Part shown: in pieces, positions 12,137 to 21,127 of the stretch
How positions within the stretch are numbered: position 1 is the stretch's first letter
Layout of the letters: every line of letters begins with the position of its first letter
Assembly (NCBI GenBank): GCA_033398695.1
Contig: CM065812.1
Location: 134,174,858 to 134,238,857, forward strand
Direction of reading: 5' to 3'
DNA length: 64,000 nucleotides
From: Orobanche coerulescens
Taxonomy: Eukaryota; Streptophyta; Magnoliopsida; Lamiales; Orobanchaceae
Notes under the pieces: generated by a model
What the model was told of the DNA's origin: nothing
Seen by the model: the letters and a program-made list of their open reading frames with translations, nothing else
Database searches by the model: none
Translations under genes and position numbers: made by a program

Positions 12137-12708
12137 TGTTGGTGCGATATTGGTCGGTATCGCCGTTTGGAGATAGAGTTATAAAACTCTTTCGCGTTGC
12201 GGAAACGATTTAAATAATGGTGCAAAAAATAAATCGACACAGGATTTATGGAGGTTCGGCCAAACGTGCCTACGTCCTCTCTCGGTATCTTTTTCTATAG
12301 GTTAAAGATAAACCTCTGCACCTCTCTTTTATCAGTCGATGGATAACCGTTACAAGCTCGTCTTCTATCGGTCCGAGTAAACCGTTCAATCACTTGTCTT
12401 TATGTCGGTCCAAGTTAAACCATTTTCCTTTTCTATTGGACAAGGAATCAACCAATCTAGATTTCTATGGGTACTAGATAAACCTCACGTAGATATCGAT
12501 TGCGATTCTAACAATGTCGGATCCTTGATCCTAATAACACTGAATCCAATCGTATCCTTTCTTTTTCCTCTCTTGTATGAATTCCTGTATAACACTCAAT
12601 CACTAAACAATATAAGCTAAAATACAACAATTAGAATGATTGTAATGATATCTCAAGTGTGAATGCTTTGCTCAATGTTGTTGTGTAGTTTGATACCAAA
12701 TGGTTTGG

Positions 12709-12716
12709 TATTTATA
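12709..12716 (-). promoter_or_regulatory. TATA box of solo LTR S
   Basis: Sense TATAAATA followed by CC, in the same GAAAATG..TATAAATACC context as in C. The motif array ends about 40 bases upstream. Confidence 0.7.
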
Positions 12717-12757
12717 GTCATTTTCATCCAACTAGCCATTAGCTCCTTTTGACTTGC

Positions 12758-13120
12758 TAGCGTGCACTAGCCTTTCTTCATAGCGTGTATTACACTCATT
12801 GCATACGTTATACATGTCATGTTCAACTTCCAGTTTCAGTCCAGTGGCTTTCGTTTCTCCCTTTACGTACGTTGTTGCTTTGTATTACATACGTTAGTCA
12901 GTCCACGTAGCATACGTTAACAATACATTGTAGCGTACGTTAACCTCATGTAGCCGTTTCGTCCATTTGTCAAACTGACCGTTTGATTCTATGACTTTGA
13001 CCAAAATCTTTCCAACGTTCATCTGATTAAAATTCTCATTACGTACGTTAATTGGTATGTGTTACGTATGTTATACAGCCTCGACAGCGTGCGCTATTCC
13101 TGGAAGATAGCGTTTGTTAA
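12758..13120 (-). promoter_or_regulatory. RCGYACGYTA motif array in LTR S
   Basis: About eleven degenerate sites, for example TTTACGTACGTTG, CATACGTTAGT, AGCGTACGTTAACC and AGCGTGCGCTATT. They lie directly upstream (sense) of the TATA box. Confidence 0.65.
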
Positions 13121-13437
13121 TCTTGATAATTCCAGCTTTTTTGTGTCTTCGACATCTTTGTTGTTTTGCTTTGTTTAACAACTTAATCATCAAAACTTTA
13201 TAAATGAATATTTGGAATAAAATATTCCAACAAAATATCATCTCCTCGTACATGGCAACAAGATGGGCTTCCATCCTGATTCTCCAGTCATCAAAATCGT
13301 AATCGCAAACATAGGAACCTTGTTTATCATTGACGTATCCATTAGAGAAAATAGGAACGATATGACTGTTTTCAAAAAATAAGTGATTTTGGATCTGATT
13401 CGGTTAAAAATACGACTGGTTCTTTTTAGAATCAACC

Positions 13438-13449
13438 GCTTCGATACCA
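13438..13449 (-). other. Primer-binding site of A2 (degenerate)
   Basis: Sense TGGTATCGAAGC next to the 5' LTR, against TGGTATCAGAGC in B and D, which matches initiator tRNA-Met. Confidence 0.7.
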
Positions 13450-13450
13450 C

Positions 13451-14616
13451 TTGTTGGCCACTAAGTATACAAATAATAGCTTGAACAGAGATAGTACTAC
13501 AAGTTGTACGTTTTTCGAAGTTAGTTTGCATAGCGGAAGTTTAGGTGTGTTGCTGTAAATACAGCAACTAGGCGTTCTCCTGTTTGCTTAGTGCGTATAG
13601 GGTTTTGCAATGTATACTTATATAAATCACAGTTATGAAAACAATAAAGACATAAGGTAAATAACACACAATTTAAAGTGGTTCGAGGTAAACCCCTCTA
13701 CGCCACTGGTCCTCCACACAGGAGTAAAACGATTACTATAATCACTACGTATACAACTACGTGACTATAACTAAATCTGTCTCTGTATCATTCACACAGA
13801 TTGATATAGGGACCGAAGCTTTTTGCCGTTCACACAGATTGGCTTGAGCTCTTTCTTGACTCACTTATTTACACGCAGTTTGAAGCTTTGTCTACAATGC
13901 TATTCTTCCCACACAGGTCGGAATATGAAAGGATCTTCAGTCCACACATGGCTGATGATTATCTCAACGGTAAAGGGTAGAATTCTCCGAACAGCATCTT
14001 GATCTTGATATATGTTTGCTGTAGGCAGTGTTGTTCTTGTTGAGTATATTTCTTCGCAGTAGATACGTTGTATGCTTGCAAAATATACTTGCTCTTGATA
14101 TAGCTTAAATTGCGAGAATCCGTGTCAGAGCTTTCGCGAGTATGAATATATCAAGTGTTAGCCCTATTCTTTAAGTCCTCAGGTTGGGGCTATTTATAAC
14201 CTTTGGAAAATACATCCATAATAAATGTAGTGGTTGCAGGTAGGTGAGATGTTGACGTCTCTGATTGGCGGCTTGCTGAATATTTAAATTAAAGCAGATC
14301 GCATTTAATGCTTCAGATATTCTTTTTGACTTTTCATTAAATGCTCTTCAGCGCGTTCAGACTTGTCTCACCCCAGCTGCATTAAATGTTGTCCTATCAG
14401 CAATAATACTGCTTTAACCGTGAATACTTTATGAATAAACAAAGTATATTCCACAACGGTTTAAGCATTCTTTAATCAGGCCTATCGGATGTGTTTTACT
14501 TTTCTCAAGTAAAACATCTTACAGCCTGACTGCTGTATCCGACGCATTAAGTCTTTTGCTGTAGTTGTAGGCTCTGTAGGATAAACTGAACGAGATCTTC
14601 AATGTTGTATGGAATG
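13451..14616 (-). mobile_element. 5' LTR of A2 (subfamily Y), truncated
   Basis: Starts TGTTGGCCACTAAGTATAC next to the PBS. Its sequence follows the D LTRs (TTTTCGAAGTTAGTTTGC block; GGCTATTTATAACC with a sense TATAAATA at 14198-14191) and not the LTR at 1604, its nominal partner. It is cut at 14616 by the intact terminus of B's 3' LTR, so the sense 5' end of U3 is missing. Confidence 0.85.
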
Positions 14617-15972
14617 TGTTGGCCACTAAGTATACAGAATACAGCTTGAAAAGAGTTTAACAAGCTATACGATTTCAGATTAGAGTGCGTAGTGGAAGTC
14701 TTGAAACAGTAAGTTGCTGTAAATACAGCGACTGGGCTAATCTCCTGTTTGCTTGGTGCGTACAGGGTTTTTGAAGTATACTTAAACAAATCATAATAAT
14801 GAAATCAGTAAATGCAGAAGGTAATTAACACAGTAATTAAAGTGGTTCGAGGTAAACCCCTCTACGGCCACTGGTCCTCCACACATGAGTAAAACGTTTT
14901 ATTATAAACACTGCGTACACAACTACGTGTCTATAATCAAACCTATCATCGTATCATTCACACAGATTGATACAAAGACTGTAGCTTTCAACCGTTCACA
15001 TAGATTGGTCAAAACTAACTCTTGACTTTCTTCTTCACACACAGTTCCAAAGCTTCGTCTTATTCGTCCCACACAGGTCGGAATAACTTCTTTAGTTCAC
15101 ACAGAACTAGGTTTTTACTTGAAGGTAAAAGGTAAAGTAACCAAGTAAGAACAACAGCTTGACTATGAAGATCTTGAGCTGATGATGGCTGTTCTTGATT
15201 GACTAAGCATATTTCTTATTTTCAGATATGATGATACTTAAAGAAATATACTTTGCTCTTGTAAGCTTGATCTGATGATATTGAATATTCAGTCGATAGA
15301 TCGTTCGTGTATTGCTTGTAAGCTTGTATATATTTTTTTGTTTTTCTGATCTTCAAACTCTGGGGTATATATAGCCTCTGAATAGATCCGTTGGAAATAG
15401 ATCCATTAAGCCCATAGACCGTTTCAACATGTTGATTATTTTGAATAAAACACGATCCGGTTTTTGCTCCTTGATTGGAGATCTGTGTCGGCTGGTATTT
15501 AAATACTTTATCCCTTCAGTATTTAAATACTTCTTTTCAAACGGGAATTGACTTTAGCGAATAAGGTAGATTCCATTTCAACGGTCTTCAGTCCTGTTGG
15601 ATAAGTGTTGAAGGACTCAACACTTACATCCTTTATGATGTATCCAACATAATATTGTAGGCTATCTTAGTGCTGCTGTATGAGAGATGGTGTATGAATA
15701 TTTCAGGACAGCTTCCATACTTGGTATCATACTGACTGATGAGCTTCTCGCTGTATGATGGCACTTTATACTTTTTCTGTATTCAAGAGGAGGCACTTGA
15801 CATCTTTCTGTATGATTGACTTCAGGACAGCAGCTTGCTGCATGTTGGTACTTTTAGAAGACTTCGATACAGGATTGTTTACCCCAACAATTTCGATTGT
15901 CTTCGGGACAGCTACTTGCTATTTTTTTGGCACTTTATCAAAACTTCGATATAGGATTGTTTTATCCCAACA
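14617..15972 (-). mobile_element. 3' LTR of B
   Basis: 1356 bases, TGTTGGCC...CCCAACA on the + strand. Sense TATATATA at 15373-15366 within the CTCTGGGGTATATATAGCC context shared with 31304. It carries the same duplicated LTR terminus as A1 (about 15853-15971). Confidence 0.9.
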
Positions 15973-15987
15973 ATTTCCTCCTTTTTG
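15971..15987 (-). other. Polypurine tract of B
   Basis: Sense CAAAAAGGAGGAAATTG directly before the 3' LTR. Confidence 0.8.
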
Positions 15988-16478
15988 ATAATTGCCAAAT
16001 CTTCTTGATGATGCCAAAACCTTGATGCTAAACCTTTGAAACATCTTTGTTTCGAGAGGCTTTTTTTTCGATCTTCTGTCGAATTTTCTGGCTTTCAACA
16101 AATTAAAGCAATGTGAATTGCTCGCATGCAAGTTCTAAAAAGGTAATACCTAACAGCAAAGTGTTTTTACAACTTAAACTTATGATTGGCGCGCAAGCAC
16201 AATCTTACAGTGTAATCTAGTTGAATACAACTTAATCTATGAACTGTTCGCAGACAAATTCTTACAGCTTTTATACTTAACAAGTTTTCAGACTTGTTTA
16301 ATTTCAGCAAACAAATATAATTTCGTAATCACACAGTAACCCAGTAGATTACGAGTTGTAATCATTCAGGACAAAAATAGTTTTTATTGATGAAGAGCGA
16401 AGATTACAAGGTTGGGCAAAAATAAAAATACATAATTTTTGCTGTTTCAAAAATAAAGTACAGGAAGGATCCTACAAG
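15988..16478 (-). other. Non-coding spacer between third ORF and PPT (B)
   Basis: No ORF of note; homologous to 2948-3435 in A1. Confidence 0.6.
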
Positions 16479-16613
16479 CTAACTCCTATAGTCAGCATGT
16501 CTCCAGGGCCTTCTTGGATTGTTCTTGGTTCCTTTCCACAGTTTTGTAAGGTATCCTTGTTTTGATTTAAATAGATTGCTCTACCTTCAATAGATTTGTC
16601 GAAAACAAGGATC

Positions 16614-16618
16614 CAATC
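16614..16618. repeat. Target site duplication of C, left copy
   Basis: CAATC, repeated at 21128-21132. Removing C and one copy gives GATCCAATCTTCCGGG, which matches the uninterrupted third ORF of A1 near 3570. Confidence 0.95.
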
Positions 16619-16753
16619 TGTTGGAATATTCATTCCACACATTATTTAATTTGTGTTTTGATGATTAAAGTTGCTAAACAAACAAAACAACATTAAGGCG
16701 AAGCAAAACGACGAAGCAGACGAAGACGCAAAAAGTTGCAATCTGGACTGTTT

Positions 16754-17274
16754 TAGTGCACGTAAGTTATCATACGTTAGCGCACGCTAACGGGAAGTCA
16801 ACCGTATTCCAGCCAAGTTTCGAAGTAAGCTGAAGTGAAGTCAGCTGTTGAGATAGCGCACGCTACACGTTATCATTAACGCACGCTATCGAAGTCTTGT
16901 TACCATTGTGAAGGAATTCAAACACAGAATAACGTATGCAATGAAGTCAGCATTAGCGCACGCTACAAAGAAGGAATAGCGCACGCTAAGCAGTTTGAAT
17001 CAAGTCAATCAGAACGTTGGGAAAAGTAGGTCAAAGTCAGCATATCAAACGGTCACTTTGACAATCAATGCAACAGATATATTAGATTAGCGCACGCTAC
17101 AATGAGTTATTAACGCACGCTAATACAAGAAGGTTACGTACGTAAGGCAGAAGGCATAACGTACGCTAAATAAGAAACAAAGCTACTGGACTGAAACTGG
17201 GAACAATCTAGCGCACGCTACAGGCACGCTAAGATATTAGCGCACGCTACCAGAGGAAGGCTAGCGCACGCTAG
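16754..17274 (+). promoter_or_regulatory. RCGYACGYTA motif array, 5' LTR of C
   Basis: About 15 sites in 520 bases, mostly TAGCGCACGCTA with TTACGTACGTAA, TAACGTACGCTAA and TAACGCACGCTA variants. The core alternates purine and pyrimidine and carries two CpGs four bases apart. The array ends 43 bases before the TATA box. A copy lies at 20044-20564 in the 3' LTR. Upstream promoter position suggests an enhancer; this is inference. Confidence 0.75.
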
Positions 17275-17316
17275 CAAGTCAAAACAGCCAGCAACGGCTA
17301 GTTTGTGGAAAATGCC

Positions 17317-17324
17317 TATAAATA
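17317..17324 (+). promoter_or_regulatory. TATA box of C 5' LTR
   Basis: TATAAATA in the context GCCTATAAATACC. The start of the element RNA would be expected about 30 bases downstream. Copy at 20607-20614. Confidence 0.75.
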
Positions 17325-17839
17325 CCATTCCTATGGTATTGTTTGAGCACAACAACTTCAAGCAAACGAGTCATACATCTGAGAATCATATACTTACATT
17401 GTTGTTGTAATATTGAGCTTATTTTGTTAGCTTGAGTGTTTATACATTCAACATTATACACGAGAGGTAAAAGAAAAGATACGATTGGATTCGGTGTTAT
17501 TAGGATCAAGTATCCGGCACTGTTAGAATCGGAATCGATATCTAAGTGAGGTTTATCTAGTACCCATAGAAAGCTAGAGTGGTTGATTCCTTATCCAATA
17601 GAAAAGGAAAAATGGTTTTACTCGGACCGATAGAAGACGAGCTTGTAACGGTAATCCCTCGACCGATAGAAGAGAGGCGTAGAGGTTTTGATCTTAATCC
17701 TAAAGAAAAAGATACATCGAGAGAGGGCGTAGGCTTCGTTAATAGCCGAACCTCTATAAATCGTTGTGTGATTTATCTTCCGCAATTTATTTACGCTTCC
17801 GCACAAAACGGCGCAAATATCCGATAATATACCAACAAT

Positions 17840-17851
17840 TGGTATCGGAGC
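17840..17851 (+). other. Primer-binding site of C
   Basis: TGGTATCGGAGC, two bases after the LTR, one mismatch from TGGTATCAGAGC (initiator tRNA-Met complement). Confidence 0.8.
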
Positions 17852-17894
17852 GGTACTCCAATACGCGGCTTAACATCCGAGGAGAAGATCCAAA

Positions 17895-18971
17895 ATGGCG
17901 TTTCAAATGGCTCCCGTCGAAGGACTTGCTCTCAACCGACCCCCATTTTTTGATGGATCAAATTTCATGACTTGGAAGAAGAAAATGTCTATTTTCATCC
18001 GAGCTTTCGATATCGAATTATGGAAGGTGATTTGCCTTGGTCCCAAAATCCCGACGAACTCAAACGGAACTCTCAAAACCTTTGAAGAGTATGACGATGC
18101 GGATTGGAAAAATGACCATTATAATTGCAAAGCGACGCAACTATTATACTGTGCTTTAAATTCGGAAGAACACAACCGGATATCATCGTGTGATAGTGCC
18201 AAAGAAATCTGGAAAATGCTTGAGGTAACACACGAAGGTACGTCTCAAGTCAAAGAGACGAAGATAAACATGCTCCTTCACGATTATGAATTATTCCAAA
18301 TGAAGGACGACGAATCCATCTCGATTATGCTCGACCGATTTTTGGTCATCACTAATGGATTAGCATGTTTCGGAAAACCACTTTCGAGTAGTGAGAAAGT
18401 AAAGAAAATTCTCCGATCACTACCTCGAGAATGGGACGGTACGGTTACGGCAATAATGGAATCAAAAGATTTAAACACTCTCGATTTTAGTGCTCTCGTT
18501 GGTTCTCTTATCAACTACAAGATTGTTCTAAAATCTCGGAATGCCAAACCAAAACCGAAGGAGAGGTCGATAGCCTTCAAGGCTAAAATGTCGAAAAAGA
18601 AAGAAGAAATCCCGGTGGACGAAAGTGATGAAGAAATGGAATATTATGCCAAGAACATTAATAAGTTCCAACAATTATTAAACCGGAGAAAAAAGGACAT
18701 TCAAGCAGGCAAATCGAAGAAACCCGACAACACTTGTCGATTATGTGGTAAACCAGGCCACTTTGCTAAGAACTGTCGAGTAAAGCAAAAGGAGGTTTTA
18801 ATCGCAACATGGAGCGACGAAGATCCCGATGAAGATTTTCTTGACCAAAATAATCTCGTGCTCATGGCCCGGAGTTCATTCGACGATAGCGGCGTCGAAA
18901 GCCAAGTAACTCCTACGACGAACTCTTTGAAGCATTCGAGTTATTACATACGGACTATCAAAATGCTTTAA
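17895..18971 (+). CDS. Gag of element C (copia type, UBN2-like)
   Basis: 358 aa, starting 44 bases after the PBS; this is the first ATG in a good position and the N-terminus fits gag. It has the copia gag pattern: PPFFDGSNFMTWKKKM near residues 16-30, a helical capsid-like region with IWKMLEVTHEGT and LRSLPREWD, a Lys/Glu-rich linker, and a CCHC knuckle CRLCGKPGHFAKNC (about residues 283-296), which would bind the element RNA. The true frame seems to be lost about 70 bases before the stop, since conserved-looking gag sequence continues in another frame. Slightly decayed but almost complete; it may also be expressed as a shortened Gag. Confidence 0.85.
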   Translation: MAFQMAPVEGLALNRPPFFDGSNFMTWKKKMSIFIRAFDIELWKVICLGPKIPTNSNGTLKTFEEYDDADWKNDHYNCKATQLLYCALNSEEHNRISSCDSAKEIWKMLEVTHEGTSQVKETKINMLLHDYELFQMKDDESISIMLDRFLVITNGLACFGKPLSSSEKVKKILRSLPREWDGTVTAIMESKDLNTLDFSALVGSLINYKIVLKSRNAKPKPKERSIAFKAKMSKKKEEIPVDESDEEMEYYAKNINKFQQLLNRRKKDIQAGKSKKPDNTCRLCGKPGHFAKNCRVKQKEVLIATWSDEDPDEDFLDQNNLVLMARSSFDDSGVESQVTPTTNSLKHSSYYIRTIKML

Positions 18972-19433
18972 ATGAAATTAAATCCCTCAAGTCTAAATAT
19001 AAAACTTTGGAAATTGGAAATTCCAAAATACTTGAAAAAGGGAAATTTATTGAAATCGATCATTCGAAATGCATTGAAAATGAGAATATTTTAAAAAATG
19101 GTCTTTTAAAAGTTCAAGACGAACTAAAAATTTTGACAAAGAAATTCTCGTGCGGCAACGATAAATTTGAACAAATGTTGTGTTCAAAAATACACTCTAA
19201 ATAAAGAGGGGTTGGGATTCAAACCACGTTCAAAAAACGAATCCGTCAATTTTAAGATACCCCATTGCGAAAAGTGTTTAAAAATCGGGCATCACGTTTC
19301 AAATTGCAAAAGCCCTCGCCGGACGATAAAAATTAAGAAAATTTGGGTTCCTAAAGGAACAAACGTTTCAAAAATTGTCTATGTTTCAAAAGAAAAAACA
19401 ACTATCGGTTGGATCCACAAAAATAAATTTTAA
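18905..19433 (+). pseudogene. Gag C-terminal region of C in two other frames
   Basis: From about 18918 the frame with DELFEAFELLH is coiled-coil-like and runs to the stop at 19204. After a second shift at about 19190-19205 the next frame gives GLGFKPRSK, a second CCHC-like knuckle CEKCLKIGHHVSNC, and KIWVPKGT, the usual end of this gag type. No protease motif follows the IWVPK block; the coding part stops at 19433. So pol was already absent and was not simply mutated. Confidence 0.75.
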
Positions 19434-19893
19434 CAAGAAATATTTTTGAGGGAGAGATAATATTTTCAGGGGGAGCTTATACCCTTATTAATGCATAAAT
19501 TGGTATCATGCATATTTATATTTCATTTGATATACTCTATATTTTTATACTTTTTGATGAAGACAAAAAGGGGGAGAAGGAGATGAATTGAGATAAAAAT
19601 GAGAAGGAGATGAATTGAGATAAAAATGAGAAGGAGATGAATTGAGATAAAAATTAGAAGGCGATGAATTGAGATAAAAATGAGAAAAATCGAAGAAGTC
19701 GAAAATAAAAAGAAAGCATACAAAAAGGGGGAGTTAAAATGAAGGAGTTGAAAAATGAAGAAGTCGAAAAAGAAGAAAAAGAAAAGGATTGGAGAAACTA
19801 ACGAAACGATCAAAGCCGAAAACTTTGATTCGTAGAAATATACTTATATTATTTTTTACAGATTATACAATTCAAGAGTTGTTTTGTAATCAT
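19434..19893 (+). other. 3' non-coding region of C
   Basis: AT- and purine-rich, no credible ORF. It holds a GGGGGAG tract at about 19468-19476, two extra copies of the PPT word and a 27-base tandem repeat. Confidence 0.7.
19574..19681 (+). repeat. 27-base tandem repeat, four copies
   Basis: The unit begins GAGAAGGAGATGAATTGAGA and ends TAAAAAT. Copies start at 19574, 19601, 19628 and 19655; the last has two or three changes. A partial fifth follows. Confidence 0.9.
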
Positions 19894-19908
19894 CAAAAAG
19901 GGGGAGAT
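19894..19908 (+). other. Polypurine tract of C
   Basis: CAAAAAGGGGGAG plus AT, directly before the 3' LTR. The same 13-mer occurs at 19564-19576 and 19721-19733. Confidence 0.85.
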
Positions 19909-21127
19909 TGTTGGAATATTCATTCCACACATTATTTAATTTGTGTTTTGATGATTAAAGTTGCTAAACAAACAAAACAACATTAAGGCGAAGCAAAATG
20001 ATGAAGCAGACGAAGACACAAAAAGTTGCAATCTGGACTGTTTTAGCGCACGCAAGTTATCATACGTTAGCGCACGCTAACAGGAAGTCAACCGCATTCC
20101 AGCCAAGTTTCGAAGTAAGCTGAAGTGAAGTCAGCTGTTGAGATAGCGCACGCTACACGTTATCATTAACGCACGCTATTGAAGTCTTGTTACCGTTGTG
20201 AAGGAATTTAAACACAGAATAACGTATGCAATGAAGTCAGCATTAGCGCACGCTACAAATAAGGAATAGCGCATGCTGAGCAGTTTGAATCAAGTCAATC
20301 AGAACGTTGGGAAAAGTAGGTCAAAGTCAGCATATCAAGCGGTCACTTTGAAAATCCATGCAATGGATATATTGGATTAGCGCACGCTACAATGAGTTAT
20401 TAACGCACGCTAATACAAGAAGGTTACGTACGTAAGGCAGAAGGCATAACGTACGCTAAAGAAGAAACGAAGCTACTGGACTGAAACTGGGAACAGTCTA
20501 GCGCACGCTACAGGCACGCTAAGATATTGGCGCACGCTACCAGAGGAAGGCTAGCGCACGCTAGCAAGTCAAAATAGCCAGCAACGACTAGTTTGTGGAA
20601 AATGCCTATAAATACCATCCCTATGGTATTGTTTGAGCACAACAACTTCAAGCAAACGATTCATACATCTGAGAATCATATACTTACATTGTTGTTGTAA
20701 TATTGAGCTTATTTTGTTAGTTTGAGTGTTTATACATTCAACATTATACACGAGAGGTAAAAGAAAAGATACGATTGGATTCGGTGTTATTAGGATCAAG
20801 TATCCAGCACTGTTAGAATCGGAATCGATATCTAAGTGAGGTTTATCTAGTACCCATAGAAAGCTAGAGTGGTTGATTCCTTATCCAATAGAAAAGGAAA
20901 AACGGTTTTACTCGGACCGATAGAAGACGAGCTTGTAACGGTAATCCCTCGACCGATAGAAGAGAGGCGTAGAGGTTTTGATCTTAATCCTAAAGAAAAA
21001 GATACATCGAGAGAGGATGTAGGCTTCGTTAATAGCCGAACCTCTATAAATCCTTGTGTGATTTATCTTCCGCAATTTATTTACGCTTCCGCACAAAACG
21101 GCGCAAATATCCGATAATATACCAACA
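19909..21127 (+). mobile_element. 3' LTR of C
   Basis: 1219 bases, the same length as the 5' LTR, about 33 differences by hand count (about 27 transitions and 6 transversions). Confidence 0.93.

Larger units (their letters stand above)
12137..13232 (-). mobile_element. Solo LTR of the C family (S)
   Basis: TGTTGG...CCAACA, 1096 bases, flanked by AAATA at 12132-12136 and 13233-13237, a perfect 5-bp target duplication. No internal region, so it arose by LTR-LTR recombination. Reverse-complemented it matches the C LTR: the start TGTTGGAATATT, the TGATGATTAA block, a GGTCAAAGTCA block, the motif array and the TATAAATACC box. C's LTR is 123 bases longer. It interrupts the gag of A2. Confidence 0.9.
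9961..13342 (-). pseudogene. Ty1/copia gag, A2, split by solo LTR S
   Basis: Gag packages the element RNA. The start is at 13342 (MDTSMINKVPMF), homologous to the D and B starts. A frameshift near 13300 and then the solo LTR at 12137-13232 break it. The main open part is 12104-10503 (533 aa): a helical capsid-like region with LKMIFEG and EELDLRFTGIVGELEALGK, a CCHC knuckle CYNCRKLGHYANKC near residue 260, a coiled coil (about 370-500), then a Gln/Arg/Pro-rich basic tail. The typical IWVPK end lies near 9990 in another frame. The capsid is split from its first 80 or so residues by S. Confidence 0.85.
16619..17837 (+). mobile_element. 5' LTR of C
   Basis: 1219 bases. U3 (about 730 bases) is dominated by the CGCACGCTA-type motif array; TATAAATACC follows at 17317. 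The same family occurs as the solo LTR S. Confidence 0.93.
16619..21127 (+). mobile_element. Element C: complete gag-only copia-type retrotransposon
   Basis: 4509 bases with two 1219-base LTRs, TGTTGGAATATT...ATATACCAACA, and a CAATC target duplication on each side (16614-16618, 21128-21132). The internal 2071 bases contain a tRNA-Met-like PBS, a gag ORF, gag C-terminal remnants and a PPT, but no protease, integrase, RT or RNase H. This fits the TR-GAG class of non-autonomous elements, which would need pol in trans. By hand count the LTRs differ at about 33 sites, mostly transitions, with no net length change, so C is the youngest element here whose LTR pair I counted in full. It is inserted in the third ORF of B. 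Confidence 0.93.

Noticed and set aside
1604..14616. Element A as one ordinary full-length copia
   Set aside because: Its LTRs belong to different subfamilies and the body switches identity at 5491-5500, so it is treated as a chimera.
19574..19681. CRISPR-like array
   Set aside because: Units are contiguous with no spacers, and the context is a plant retrotransposon.
19523..19813. Hydrophobic 96-aa - strand frame with a repeated Ile/Leu pattern
   Set aside because: Produced by the 27-base tandem repeat in non-coding DNA of C.
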